A DNA stretch of 59,263 nt from Asanoa siamensis (lineage in GTDB: Bacteria > Actinomycetota > Actinomycetes > Mycobacteriales > Micromonosporaceae): the NCBI RefSeq assembly GCF_016862555.1, contig NZ_BONE01000052.1:1-59263 (forward strand), given 5' to 3'. The position numbers and the translations under genes are program-made. Position 1 is the stretch's first letter, and each line of letters begins with the position of its first letter. The notes beneath the pieces were generated by a model. It had not been told where the DNA came from. It searched no databases and saw nothing but the letters and a program-made list of their open reading frames with translations. Shown here piece after piece: positions 1 to 7,733 of this stretch.

Positions 1-1
1 A

Positions 2-220
2 CTTGACCGCAAAACGTCCCCACGACAGGACGAGCCCGCGGTTGACCACAAACCGTCGGCGTGACAGGACCCCCCGCCGTTGACCACACAACGTCCCCAT
101 CACAGGACCGGCCCGCCGTTGACCACAAAACGTCCGCATCACAGGACCGGCCCGCCGCTGACCACAAAACGTCCCCACGACAGGACGAGCCCGCGGTTTA
201 CCACAAACCGCGCCCCCTAG
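2..220. repeat. 39-bp tandem repeat, about 5.5 copies
   Basis: Units begin near 2, 41, 79, 118, 157 and 196. All are 39 bp apart except one 38-bp unit (41 to 79), and the last is truncated. The core is gttgaccacaaaacgtcc followed by a variable cca-c/t and caggac-ggcccgcc. Copies differ at a few positions, so it is an older array. One frame is open from 61 to 258 as a 13-residue repeat, but the 38-bp unit puts stop codons in that frame upstream, so I do not call a gene. The array starts at or before the window edge. Function is unknown. Confidence 0.85.
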
Positions 221-371
221 CGGCGTGGGACGCGGCTGACCGCGAAGTGGTTGCTTGATGTCCGTGCGGGACCACCGGTTATCGGAAAGCGCCCACGGAC
301 CTGGCAGCTAAGCGGAGCGAGCGGTGTCTGGCGGGAGCACGGTCGCGCCCCCGACGGAGCCGAGCAAATGA

Positions 372-764
372 TCAGAGCAACCGCCCCTGCCCCCGCAGAT
401 GATCGAAAACCAGCTGGTCGACGGCGGAGACGCGGGAGCGATCGGCGTACCCCAGCCACACCAGCTCCGCGATCTCGTTGTCCGGCCGCAGCGACCCCAG
501 GAAATCGGCCGTGTAGCAGGTCATCGTCACCCGCGTGCCGGGCGGACGACCGTGGGCCTCCGCTTCGAATGTGCCCACGTGCCGCTCGCTGCCCTCGACG
601 ATCGTCACGCTGAGTTCCTCGCGGATCTCGCGGACCAGCGTCTCCAGGTCGCTCTCCCCCGGCTCGCGTTTGCCGCCCGGCAGATAGAACACGTCGCGGC
701 CGTGGTTGCGGGAGCTGAGGATCGCGCCCGACGCCACGTGGATCCAGGCGACCTTGTCGATCAT
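372..764 (-). CDS. NUDIX hydrolase
   Basis: A 130-residue protein with a complete Nudix box at about residues 31-53: G-x5-E-x7-R-E-x2-E-E, seen as GGKREPGE followed by REIREE. This motif binds the divalent metal and hydrolyses a nucleoside diphosphate linked to another moiety; the substrate cannot be read from the sequence. The start ATG (762-764) shares one base with the stop of the upstream acyltransferase gene (TGATG), so the two are very likely translationally coupled. The same frame stays open far upstream, but that extension only shadows the acyltransferase. Length fits small single-domain Nudix proteins such as the MutT/ADP-ribose type. Probably cytoplasmic. Confidence 0.9.
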   Translation of the reverse strand: MIDKVAWIHVASGAILSSRNHGRDVFYLPGGKREPGESDLETLVREIREELSVTIVEGSERHVGTFEAEAHGRPPGTRVTMTCYTADFLGSLRPDNEIAELVWLGYADRSRVSAVDQLVFDHLRGQGRLL

Positions 765-1930
765 CACAGGTAGCGGCCCACCGGGGTGCGTTCGATGAGT
801 TTCCAACCCAGCCAGAAGCAGACCGGGATCCCGATGCCGGCTACCGCGATCGCCTTGGCCTCGGCCGGGAGGTCGAAGGGGCGCAGCGTGATCGACAGGG
901 TGAGCAGGACCGGCGCCTGGAGGATGAACGCGGCGAACGAACCACGGGCGCAGCGCTGCCAGAGGCGGCTGTGACCTTGCAGGCGGTCCTGCGCCAGGCC
1001 GAGCACCCAGACCGAGCCGGCTACGACCAGGATCGCCTCGACCGTCGCCAGCAGCAGCGCCTGCCAGTGCCAACCGCCCTGATACGGGGCCGCGTCGTCG
1101 GCGAGGTTGGACAGGCCGACCGTCCACGCGTAGACCGGCAGCGCCAGCACCGTGACGATCACCGCGACGCCGCAGCCCCGGCGTAGACGTTCCGGGACCC
1201 GGTTGGCCCAGCCGAAGCGGGCCGCCGCCACGCCGAGGCCGAACATGGCCACGCACTGCGGCCACTGCCAGACGTGCAGGTCGAGCACCTGCTTGCTCTG
1301 CGCCGGGAACCACAGCCGGACCATGAACGAGGCGATCGCGACCAGGCCGATCAGCGTCACGAGTTGGCGGCCGCCGAGTGTGGTCGGGCCTTCCTCAGCC
1401 GGCTCGCCGTCGCTGCGGGCGCGGTCCTTTGCCCAGACGAGGGCGGCGTACGCGAGCGAGACGTAGAGCAGGATCTCCGCGAACCACAGCGGCCCGGAGT
1501 CAAGGAACGGGTGCCGGTGGGTGAACTCCCACCAGAACGAGACCCGGTGACCCGCCGCCAGGTAGGCGAACCACATGAACAGGGGCCAGACCAGCAGGGC
1601 GAAGAGCAGGAAGGGTACGCCGAGCCGGACCACCCGCTCGCTGGCGAACCGGGCGGGGCCCTTGCGCGCCATCGCGGCCGGTGCGAACAGGCCGGCGATG
1701 AAGAAGAAGGTGCCGATCACGAAAAGGGCCGTCGGTCCGACGACGACGGCCATGGCTAGCTCGGATCTGGGATGGAACGTGGTCTCCTGGACCTCGTCGT
1801 ACGGCCAACCCCCGATGGCCGAGTAGCCCAGCAGTGCGTGTCCGCCGATGATCCACGCGACCATCACGGCCCGCAGGTTGTCGACGTGCGGAAGCCGTTG
1901 AACCTGGGTAGGCGAAGCCGTCGTGGCCAT
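764..1930 (-). CDS. Acyltransferase family 3 membrane protein
   Basis: A 388-residue integral membrane protein with about ten hydrophobic segments. Near the N-terminus, HVDNLRAVMVAWIIGGHALLG matches the acyltransferase_3 (OafA/NodX-type) signature: Asp-Asn-Leu-Arg in the first helix and a His in the first membrane segment. These enzymes move acyl groups from a cytoplasmic donor to extracytoplasmic sugars or lipids; the acceptor here is unknown. A purine-rich Shine-Dalgarno run (GAGAGGGGG) lies 5-6 nt before the ATG. It overlaps the NUDIX gene by one base and forms a two-gene unit with it. No glycosyltransferase cluster is adjacent, so a link to cell-envelope modification is only inferred. Confidence 0.85.
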   Translation of the reverse strand: MATTASPTQVQRLPHVDNLRAVMVAWIIGGHALLGYSAIGGWPYDEVQETTFHPRSELAMAVVVGPTALFVIGTFFFIAGLFAPAAMARKGPARFASERVVRLGVPFLLFALLVWPLFMWFAYLAAGHRVSFWWEFTHRHPFLDSGPLWFAEILLYVSLAYAALVWAKDRARSDGEPAEEGPTTLGGRQLVTLIGLVAIASFMVRLWFPAQSKQVLDLHVWQWPQCVAMFGLGVAAARFGWANRVPERLRRGCGVAVIVTVLALPVYAWTVGLSNLADDAAPYQGGWHWQALLLATVEAILVVAGSVWVLGLAQDRLQGHSRLWQRCARGSFAAFILQAPVLLTLSITLRPFDLPAEAKAIAVAGIGIPVCFWLGWKLIERTPVGRYL

Positions 1931-2191
1931 CCGGACCCCCTCTCCGTATTAATGGCGCACATTCAAGATTGCCACCGGGCACCCGTCATCGGGGACACCC
2001 GAAGGGTCAGGGTGCCGTTCCTCACTCCAAGGCAGCAACCGGTTACACCGTTTATCCCGATACGTTCGGTCGCGATGACGCCGTTTTGTCGCGATGTTCG
2101 ATGGATGAACGCTCAGCTGACGGATGTCCACCGGCCATCCGCGCTTTGCCGTAGGACAACTTGCGTATGGAGCGACCGCCCCGCCGCTCCG

Positions 2192-2197
2192 TACCGT
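2192..2197 (+). promoter_or_regulatory. Leaderless -10 hexamer (HAD gene)
   Basis: TACCGT lies 7 nt before the ATG at 2205, so transcription would begin at or next to the start codon. It supports this internal ATG over an upstream in-frame start at 2124. Confidence 0.5.
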
Positions 2198-2204
2198 GAC
2201 GATC

Positions 2205-2819
2205 ATGGTGATACGCGCGGTGGTCTTCGATGTCGGTGGCGTGCTGGAGTTCACGGAGCCGATGGACTTCGATCGGCGGTGGGAGGAGACGCTCGGGCTC
2301 GGCGACGGTGCGATCGGGGCGACGATGGCCGACGTGTGGGCCGCCGGGGAGATCGGCACGGTGACCGAGGCGCAGGTGCACGCGGCGATGCGGGACCGGC
2401 TCGGCCTCACCGTCGATCAGGTCGAGGCCGTGATGGCCGACATGTGGAAGCAGTATCTCGGTAAACCGAACACCGACCTCATCGCGTACGCCCGGGCGCT
2501 GCGACCGCGATTTCGCACCGGGATCCTGAGCAACAGCTTCGTCGGCGCGCGCGAGCGGGAGCAGGCCGCGTACGGGCTGACCGACCTGGTCGACGACTGC
2601 GTCTACTCGCACGAGGTCGGTCTCAGCAAGCCGGACCCGGCGCTGTGGGAGCTGACCTGCCGGCGCCTGGACGTGGCACCGCAGGAGGTCGTGTTCGTCG
2701 ACGACCTGCCGCTGTCGGTGACCGCCGCCCGCGCGTACGGGATGGGGGCCGTGCTGTTCGAGACCACCGCGCAGGTGATCGCCGAGCTCGACGCGCTGCT
2801 GGACCGACAAGCGGAATAG
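2205..2819 (+). CDS. HAD-superfamily hydrolase
   Basis: A 204-residue HAD phosphatase-like protein. Motif I is VFDVGG near residues 7-12 with the nucleophilic Asp; the second Asp of the usual DxDGT is replaced by Gly, as in several HAD subgroups. Motif II is LSNS, motif III the Lys of SKPDP, and motif IV FVDDLP. A helical cap lies between motifs I and II. The frame opens at 2124, but the hydrophobic first strand begins at 2205, where a -10-like hexamer sits 7 nt upstream, so I start there. Substrate unknown; small phosphorylated metabolites or haloacids are typical of the family. Followed at 79 nt by the flavin oxidoreductase gene on the same strand. Confidence 0.85.
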   Translation: MVIRAVVFDVGGVLEFTEPMDFDRRWEETLGLGDGAIGATMADVWAAGEIGTVTEAQVHAAMRDRLGLTVDQVEAVMADMWKQYLGKPNTDLIAYARALRPRFRTGILSNSFVGAREREQAAYGLTDLVDDCVYSHEVGLSKPDPALWELTCRRLDVAPQEVVFVDDLPLSVTAARAYGMGAVLFETTAQVIAELDALLDRQAE

Positions 2820-2897
2820 CGACCTCCGGTTGCGTGTTACGGTCGGCAAGCGGAGGAAGAAGCTCCGTTTCCACCGACGTACACGCAGGGGCTGGTC

Positions 2898-3893
2898 ATG
2901 GAACTCGGTATCTACTCGTTCGGCGACAGCGGCACCGTCCCCACCGGGCAGCGCATCGCCGATTTGATCGCGCAGGCCCGGTACGCCGACGAGGCCGGCC
3001 TGGACGTGATCGCGCTCGGGGAGCACCACCGCCCCGACTTCACGCTGTCGGCGCCCGAGGTGGTGCTGGCCGCGATGGCCTCGGTGACCGAGCGGATCCG
3101 GCTCAGCACCGGTGTGACGGTGCTGTCGACGGCCGACCCGGTGCGGGTCTACGAGCAGTTCGCCACGCTGGACCAGGTCTCCGGCGGCCGTGCCGAGATC
3201 ATCGCGGGGCGGGGCAGCTTCACCGAGTCGTTCGGGCTGTTCGGCTTCGACCTGCGGGCGTACGACCTGCTCTTCGAGGAGAGGCTCGACCTGTTGCTGC
3301 GGCTCACCAGGGAGGAGCGGGTGACCTGGGCGGGCCGCACCCGCCCCCCGCTGGAGGACGCGCTGGTCACACCGCGGGCGGTGCAGGACCCGCTGCCGGT
3401 CTGGGTGGGCGTGGGCGGCACACCGCAGTCGGCCGTGCGGGCGGGTCGGTTCGGGGCGCCGATGTTCGTGGCGATCTTCACCGACCCGGCGCCGGCCCGC
3501 AGCCTGGTCGAGCTCTACCGGCGCGCGGCGGCCGCCGCGGGCCACGACGCGGCGGGCCTGCGGGTGGCCAGCGGCGGCCACATGTACGTGGGCACCACGT
3601 CGCAGGGGGCGCGTGACGCGTTCTACCCGTACTACGCGGAATACCTGGGGCGCCTTCCACAGTTTCCCGGGGGAATGCCACGCGAGGTCTACGACCAGTG
3701 GATCCGGGCCGGCCTGCTGGTCGGCAGCCCGCAGGAGGTCATCGACAAGATCATGAACCATCGGGATCAGCTCGGCATCAGCCGGTACGTGGGCCAGTTC
3801 GACGTGGGCGGCATGCCCTCAGGCATGATCGACAAGAGCCTGGAGCTGTTCGCCACGGAGGTGGCCCCGGTGGTCCGCAAGGAGACGTCATGA
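2898..3893 (+). CDS. LLM-class flavin-dependent oxidoreductase
   Basis: A 331-residue bacterial-luciferase-like monooxygenase. The N-terminal strand MELGIYSFGD, the GLDVIALGEHH segment, the SVTERIRLSTGVTVLS strand and the GGRAEIIAGRGSF segment are typical of the TIM-barrel fold that binds reduced FMN or F420. The DPVRVYEQFATLDQ segment is the usual position of the dimer helix. Its stop overlaps the start of the F420-reductase-like gene by four bases (ATGA, 3890-3893), so the two are co-translated. The pairing suggests a flavin or F420 redox couple, with the partner supplying or using reduced cofactor. Substrate is unknown. Confidence 0.9.
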   Translation: MELGIYSFGDSGTVPTGQRIADLIAQARYADEAGLDVIALGEHHRPDFTLSAPEVVLAAMASVTERIRLSTGVTVLSTADPVRVYEQFATLDQVSGGRAEIIAGRGSFTESFGLFGFDLRAYDLLFEERLDLLLRLTREERVTWAGRTRPPLEDALVTPRAVQDPLPVWVGVGGTPQSAVRAGRFGAPMFVAIFTDPAPARSLVELYRRAAAAAGHDAAGLRVASGGHMYVGTTSQGARDAFYPYYAEYLGRLPQFPGGMPREVYDQWIRAGLLVGSPQEVIDKIMNHRDQLGISRYVGQFDVGGMPSGMIDKSLELFATEVAPVVRKETS

Positions 3894-4717
3894 CGCGCAC
3901 ACCCGACAGCGGTACGCGGGCCGCGGCGCCCGGCGAGGGCCCCCGGACCGCCGTCCCCGGCGAGGGGCCGCAGGCGTCCGCGCTCGGCGACGGTCCGCGG
4001 CCGGCCGCGCTCGGGGACGGTCCGCGGCCGGCCGCGCTCGCCGACGGTCCCCGGACCGCTGGCTCCGGCGACGGTCCCAGGGTCGCGGTGCTCGGGGCCG
4101 GCAAGGTTGGCACCGTGCTGGCGCGGCTGGCCGTCGCGGCCGGACGGCCGACCGCCATCGCCGGGTCCGGTGACCCGACCGCGCTCGGTCTGATCGTCGA
4201 CGTGCTGGCGCCCGGCGCGACCCCGATGTGGGCCGCGGACGCCGCCGCCCAGGCCGACATCGTCATCGTCGCCGTGCCGCTCGCCCGCCTCGAGACCGTC
4301 CCGGCCGCGGCGCTGCGGGGCAGGATCGTGGTCGACGTGATGAACTACTGGCCGCCCGTTGACGGCGTGCTCTCGCAGTGGGAGAACGCCACCCGGTCGA
4401 GCAGCGAGATCGTCCGCGACGTCCTCGGGGTCGACGTGGTGAAGTCGTTCAACCACATGGGCTACCACGAGCTGGACGCCTGGACCCGCCCGGCCGGCGA
4501 CCCGGACCGCCGCGCCCTGGCGTTGGCCGGCGACGACCCGGCGACGGTCGGGGTGGTGGCGGAGCTGGTCGACGCGATGGGCTTCGACCCGGTCCCCCTG
4601 CACCCGCTGGGCGCGGGCCACGTCCTGCAGCCGGGCTCGTCGGACATCTTCGGCGCCAACCTGACCCGCGCGGAGCTGCTCGCCACCCTGGAAAGCGTCG
4701 CCCCGGCGAACACCTAG
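3890..4717 (+). CDS. NADPH-dependent F420 reductase-like protein with repeat leader
   Basis: A 275-residue protein. Residues from about 64 form a Rossmann fold: RVAVLGAGKVGTVLA is the dinucleotide-binding glycine motif. It is followed by ADIVIVAVPL and VVDVMNYW, and by a C-terminal helical region containing VKSFNHMGYHELD, as in the F420 oxidoreductase/NAD-binding family related to F420:NADP oxidoreductase. Residues about 12-63 are not part of that fold: they are about five copies of a 9-residue unit (G-E/D-G-P-R/Q-x3-L/P), and the last copy runs straight into the first Rossmann strand. The 27-nt DNA copies are nearly identical, pointing to recent expansion. Coupled by ATGA overlap to the LLM oxidoreductase. 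The reductase function is inferred from family resemblance. Confidence 0.75.
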   Translation: MTRTPDSGTRAAAPGEGPRTAVPGEGPQASALGDGPRPAALGDGPRPAALADGPRTAGSGDGPRVAVLGAGKVGTVLARLAVAAGRPTAIAGSGDPTALGLIVDVLAPGATPMWAADAAAQADIVIVAVPLARLETVPAAALRGRIVVDVMNYWPPVDGVLSQWENATRSSSEIVRDVLGVDVVKSFNHMGYHELDAWTRPAGDPDRRALALAGDDPATVGVVAELVDAMGFDPVPLHPLGAGHVLQPGSSDIFGANLTRAELLATLESVAPANT

Positions 4718-4848
4718 CCGTCCGCGCGCCGCCGCAACACCCGGGCGCCCGCTTCGGCGCCGCGCGGGCCAGCCTTCCGCAGCGCCGCAACGACCCGGGC
4801 GCAGGCTTCCGCGCTGCGCGCGGCCTAGCCGTCCGCCGCCCTCAGCCC

Positions 4849-5451
4849 CTAGCTAGTCGGGCGGAGGCGGCGGAAGTCGCGGTCGGCCATCGCCGCCACC
4901 AGGTCGTCGCGCGCCCGGGCCACCCGGGAGCGGATCGTGCCCACCGGGCACCCGCACACCTCCGCCGCCTCGGCGTAGCTCAGACCCGCGATCTGCGTCG
5001 CCACGAACGCCTCGCGCCGCTCCGGGTCCAGCCCGCGGACCAGCTCCGTCAGCGCGAACCCCGCCTCGAACCCCGCCCCACCATGATCGCGGGCCAGCTC
5101 CGCCTCCGCTACCGGCTGCCAGTCGTCGAGGGCCGCCAGGCGTGGGCGGCGCGACACGTACCTGATGTGGTCCGCGCAGGCCCGCCGGGCGATCGCCAGC
5201 AGCCACGTGCGGGCCGTCGACCGGGCGTCGAACGCCGGCAGGGCCCGCATCGCCCGCAGGTAGATCTCCTGGGTCAGGTCGTCGGCCTCCCCCGGGCCGA
5301 CCAGGTGCGTCACGAACCGCCGGAGCTGGTGCTGGGTCGCCTCCACGAACGCGTGCGCCGCGGCCCGGTCGCCCGCCTTCGCTGCCAGCGCCCAGCCGGT
5401 GACCTCGTCCAGGTCTTCGGCAGGCTGGGAGAACGGTCCGGGGAGACGCAT
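4849..5451 (-). CDS. ECF RNA polymerase sigma factor
   Basis: A 200-residue sigma-70-family protein of ECF size. Region 2 spans about residues 40-105 (GEADDLTQEIYLRAMRAL, then TWLLAIARRACADHIR, which contacts core and the -10). Region 4 spans about 135-190, with the helix-turn-helix YAEAAEVCGCPVGTIRSRVARAR reading the -35. There is no extra C-terminal domain. The start is set by a leaderless -10 7 nt upstream. The gene is divergent from a zinc-finger membrane protein at 5543, which is the likely anti-sigma factor; most ECF pairs are co-directional, so this layout is less usual. It resembles SigC-type factors, but I do not assign a symbol. Confidence 0.9.
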   Translation of the reverse strand: MRLPGPFSQPAEDLDEVTGWALAAKAGDRAAAHAFVEATQHQLRRFVTHLVGPGEADDLTQEIYLRAMRALPAFDARSTARTWLLAIARRACADHIRYVSRRPRLAALDDWQPVAEAELARDHGGAGFEAGFALTELVRGLDPERREAFVATQIAGLSYAEAAEVCGCPVGTIRSRVARARDDLVAAMADRDFRRLRPTS

Positions 5452-5458
5452 GCCGGCA

Positions 5459-5464
5459 AGGCTA
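5459..5464 (-). promoter_or_regulatory. Leaderless -10 hexamer (sigma factor)
   Basis: On the minus strand TAGCCT lies 7 nt before the ATG at 5451. Confidence 0.5.
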
Positions 5465-5513
5465 GCTTGTCCGGTTCGCGGCCCTGACCGCGCGGGCAGC
5501 GGAAAATCCCATG

Positions 5514-5541
5514 GGAACTGATCGCGCCTTTCGGGCGACTA
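5514..5541 (+). promoter_or_regulatory. Candidate ECF-type promoter for the anti-sigma gene
   Basis: GGAACT (5514-5519) and CGACTA (5536-5541) are separated by 16 nt. A GGAAC-like -35 is typical of ECF promoters. Transcription would start about at 5548, next to the GTG at 5549, so the transcript could be leaderless. A perfect palindrome tcccatggga overlaps the -35. Not proven; it would fit control by the divergent sigma factor. Confidence 0.35.
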
Positions 5542-5542
5542 T

Positions 5543-6277
5543 GTGGTTGTGGAGTGCGAGCGGATTCGGGAAATGCTGTCGGCGCGGCTCGACGGCGAGG
5601 ACGCGCCGGGCGAGCGTGAGCTGACCGAACGACACATCGCCGGGTGTACGCGCTGCGCCGCCTGGTACGACGCGGCGGCCGCGGTGACCCGGCTGGCGCG
5701 GACCGCGCCCGTGCCACCCGCGCGGCCGATCGACCTACCGGCGCAGGCCGGCCCGCCGCGCAGGAGGCGCCTCGCCATCGGTCTGCGGGTCGGCCTCGCG
5801 GCGATCGGCCTCGTCCAGTTCCTCCTCGGCGCCGCCCAGGTCGCCGGCCTGGGCCGCGACGACCACGCCCACGACGCCGCCCTGGGCTCGGGCCACCTCT
5901 GGCACGAGTCCGCCGCCTGGAACCTGGCGATCGGCGCCGGCTTCGCGTTCGTCGCCCTGCGCCGCACCCGCCCCACCGGTCTGCTGCCCACCCTGACCGC
6001 CTTCGTCGGCGTCCTCACCCTGCTCTCCGCCAACGACACCATCGCCGGCCGGGTCGAGCCCGGCCGGCTGGCCAGCCACGCCTTCCTGGTCGCCGGCTGG
6101 CTGATCACCCTGGCCCTGTCCCGCCCGGCCCTCGACCCGGGCGAGCCCCCGGCCCGCGGCACCGGTCGCCGCTGGACGGCGACGTTCGACACCGAGCCCC
6201 CCGCCGGCCCGCCCCGCCTGCGGCTGGTCGACGGCGGCGCCGCCACCGCCCGGGTCCGGCACAAGGAAGCGGCCTAA
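5543..6277 (+). CDS. Zinc-finger (zf-HC2) membrane anti-sigma factor
   Basis: A 244-residue protein. The N-terminal cytoplasmic part carries the ZAS motif: Cys at residue 5 and H31-x3-C35-x2-C38, seen as HIAGCTRC, which grips ECF sigma factors. Four membrane segments follow, at roughly 70-95, 110-135, 143-165 and 175-195, then a polar tail. Two GTG starts are possible, 5543 and 5549; the candidate ECF promoter slightly favours 5549 as a leaderless start, which shortens the protein by two residues. It is divergent from the ECF sigma gene and is almost certainly its regulator. The multi-spanning membrane part is larger than in classical one-TM anti-sigma factors, so the sensed signal may be in the membrane. 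Confidence 0.85.
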   Translation: MVVECERIREMLSARLDGEDAPGERELTERHIAGCTRCAAWYDAAAAVTRLARTAPVPPARPIDLPAQAGPPRRRRLAIGLRVGLAAIGLVQFLLGAAQVAGLGRDDHAHDAALGSGHLWHESAAWNLAIGAGFAFVALRRTRPTGLLPTLTAFVGVLTLLSANDTIAGRVEPGRLASHAFLVAGWLITLALSRPALDPGEPPARGTGRRWTATFDTEPPAGPPRLRLVDGGAATARVRHKEAA

Positions 6278-6305
6278 AGCCGGCTAACCGGGACCGGCCC
6301 GGCAC

Positions 6306-6311
6306 TAGCCT
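6306..6311 (+). promoter_or_regulatory. Leaderless -10 hexamer (DUF1254 gene)
   Basis: TAGCCT lies 6 nt before the ATG at 6318. It sits in the 40-nt gap after the anti-sigma stop, so the next gene can be transcribed independently. Confidence 0.5.
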
Positions 6312-6317
6312 CGCAGT

Positions 6318-7640
6318 ATGGACCGCGCCGGGCTGGCCGCCGAGGCCTACGTCTACGGCTACCCCCTGGTGGCCAGCCTGACCGAGGTCTGCCGGTTCAC
6401 CCGGGAGGGCCTCGGCCCGGTCCCGGCCGCGCCGTTCAACATGTTCGGCCACGCGCACCGGCTGGCCGGGCCGGGCGACACGTTCGCCAGCGTCAACAAC
6501 GACACCGTCTATTCCGTCGCCCAGGTCGACGTCGGCGGCGGCCCGGTGCGGCTGTCGGTGCCCGACACCGCCGGCGCCTACTACGTGGTGCAGGTCGTCG
6601 ACGCCTGGACCAACAACATCGCGTACGTCGGTCGCCGCGCGACCGGCACCGCCGCCGGCTCGTTCCTGATCGTGCCGCGCGGCTATCCCGGCCCGGTGCC
6701 CGACGACACCACCCTGCTGCCGGCCTCGACCTCCGTGGTCACGCTGGTCGGCCGCCTGGGCTGCGCCGGCCCCACCGACCTGCCCCGGGTCGAACGCCTC
6801 CAGAAAGGGCTGCGCCTGGCGGCTCAGGCCCCGTCGGCCAGCGCGCCGCTGCCGTCGGTCGCCGCGGCCGGCGTACCCGAGGACCTGCTCTTCTTCGAGC
6901 ACCTGCGATCCTGGCTGAAGGCCTTCCCGCCCGCCGTCCCGGACCGGGCCTACCAGGAGCGGTTCCGCCCGATCGGCCTGCTGGACGACGCTCCCTCGTA
7001 CGCGGACCCGCCCGCCGACCTGGCGGACGCGCTGGCCGAGGGTGCCGCTCGCGGCCGCGAGCGGATCGAGCACGCCGCGCGCGACGACGCCCGCGCCACC
7101 GTGCACGGCTGGCATCTCGCGCCGCACGCGTTCGACTACAACGTGGACTTCCTCGGCCCCGGCACGCTGGATTCTCCACAGTGGAAGATGGCCGACCGGG
7201 TCAAGGGGTATCTGGCGCGGGCCGTGGCGGCGCGGGTCGGGCTCTGGGGCAACCACGGCTACGAGGCGGTGTACGCCCCGGTCTACACGGACGCGGACGG
7301 CGCGCCCCTGTCCGGCGTACACGCGTACGACATCAGGTTCTCCCGCACTCCCCCGGTCGACGCGTTCTGGTCGCTGACGATGTACGACATGCCGGACTAC
7401 TACCTTGTGCCCAACCCGATCGACCGCTATTCGATCGGCGACCGCACCCCCGGACTGCGTCGCGAACCCGACGGATCATTCACTCTCCGGGTGAGTCATT
7501 CGCCGCCGGCCGACGGCGACACCGCCAACTGGCTGCCCGCTCCGCCCGGCGCGTTCCGTCCGCTCATGCGCCTCTACCAGCCACGATCCGAAATACTGCA
7601 TGGCGCGTACGACCTCCCGCCGCTGATCAGGGTCGGCTAG
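6318..7640 (+). CDS. DUF1254/DUF1214 protein
   Basis: A 440-residue protein with the two-domain layout of DUF1254 (N-terminal) followed by DUF1214 (C-terminal). Near the N-terminus, EAYVYGYPL and the FASVNNDTVYS segment are characteristic of DUF1254. Near residues 355-385, FWSLTMYDMPDYYLVPNPIDRYSIGDR is the DUF1214 signature. No signal peptide or membrane segment is visible, unlike many Gram-negative members, which are exported. Biochemical function of the family is not established. It follows the anti-sigma gene but has its own -10 element. Confidence 0.85.
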   Translation: MDRAGLAAEAYVYGYPLVASLTEVCRFTREGLGPVPAAPFNMFGHAHRLAGPGDTFASVNNDTVYSVAQVDVGGGPVRLSVPDTAGAYYVVQVVDAWTNNIAYVGRRATGTAAGSFLIVPRGYPGPVPDDTTLLPASTSVVTLVGRLGCAGPTDLPRVERLQKGLRLAAQAPSASAPLPSVAAAGVPEDLLFFEHLRSWLKAFPPAVPDRAYQERFRPIGLLDDAPSYADPPADLADALAEGAARGRERIEHAARDDARATVHGWHLAPHAFDYNVDFLGPGTLDSPQWKMADRVKGYLARAVAARVGLWGNHGYEAVYAPVYTDADGAPLSGVHAYDIRFSRTPPVDAFWSLTMYDMPDYYLVPNPIDRYSIGDRTPGLRREPDGSFTLRVSHSPPADGDTANWLPAPPGAFRPLMRLYQPRSEILHGAYDLPPLIRVG

Positions 7641-7733
7641 CTCCCCGGACGGCCCCTTTCGCACAGCCGACCCACAGGTCAAGATGGTGTGTCCGTGTGT
7701 CCACCAGAGACGCCGCCCCGGATGGGAGCCGCC

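Noticed and set aside
2-220. CRISPR array
   Set aside because: Units abut without unique spacers, and there are no cas genes.
61-258. Small gene encoded by the 39-bp repeats
   Set aside because: The frame is broken by stops in the preceding units, and no ribosome site or conserved protein is seen.
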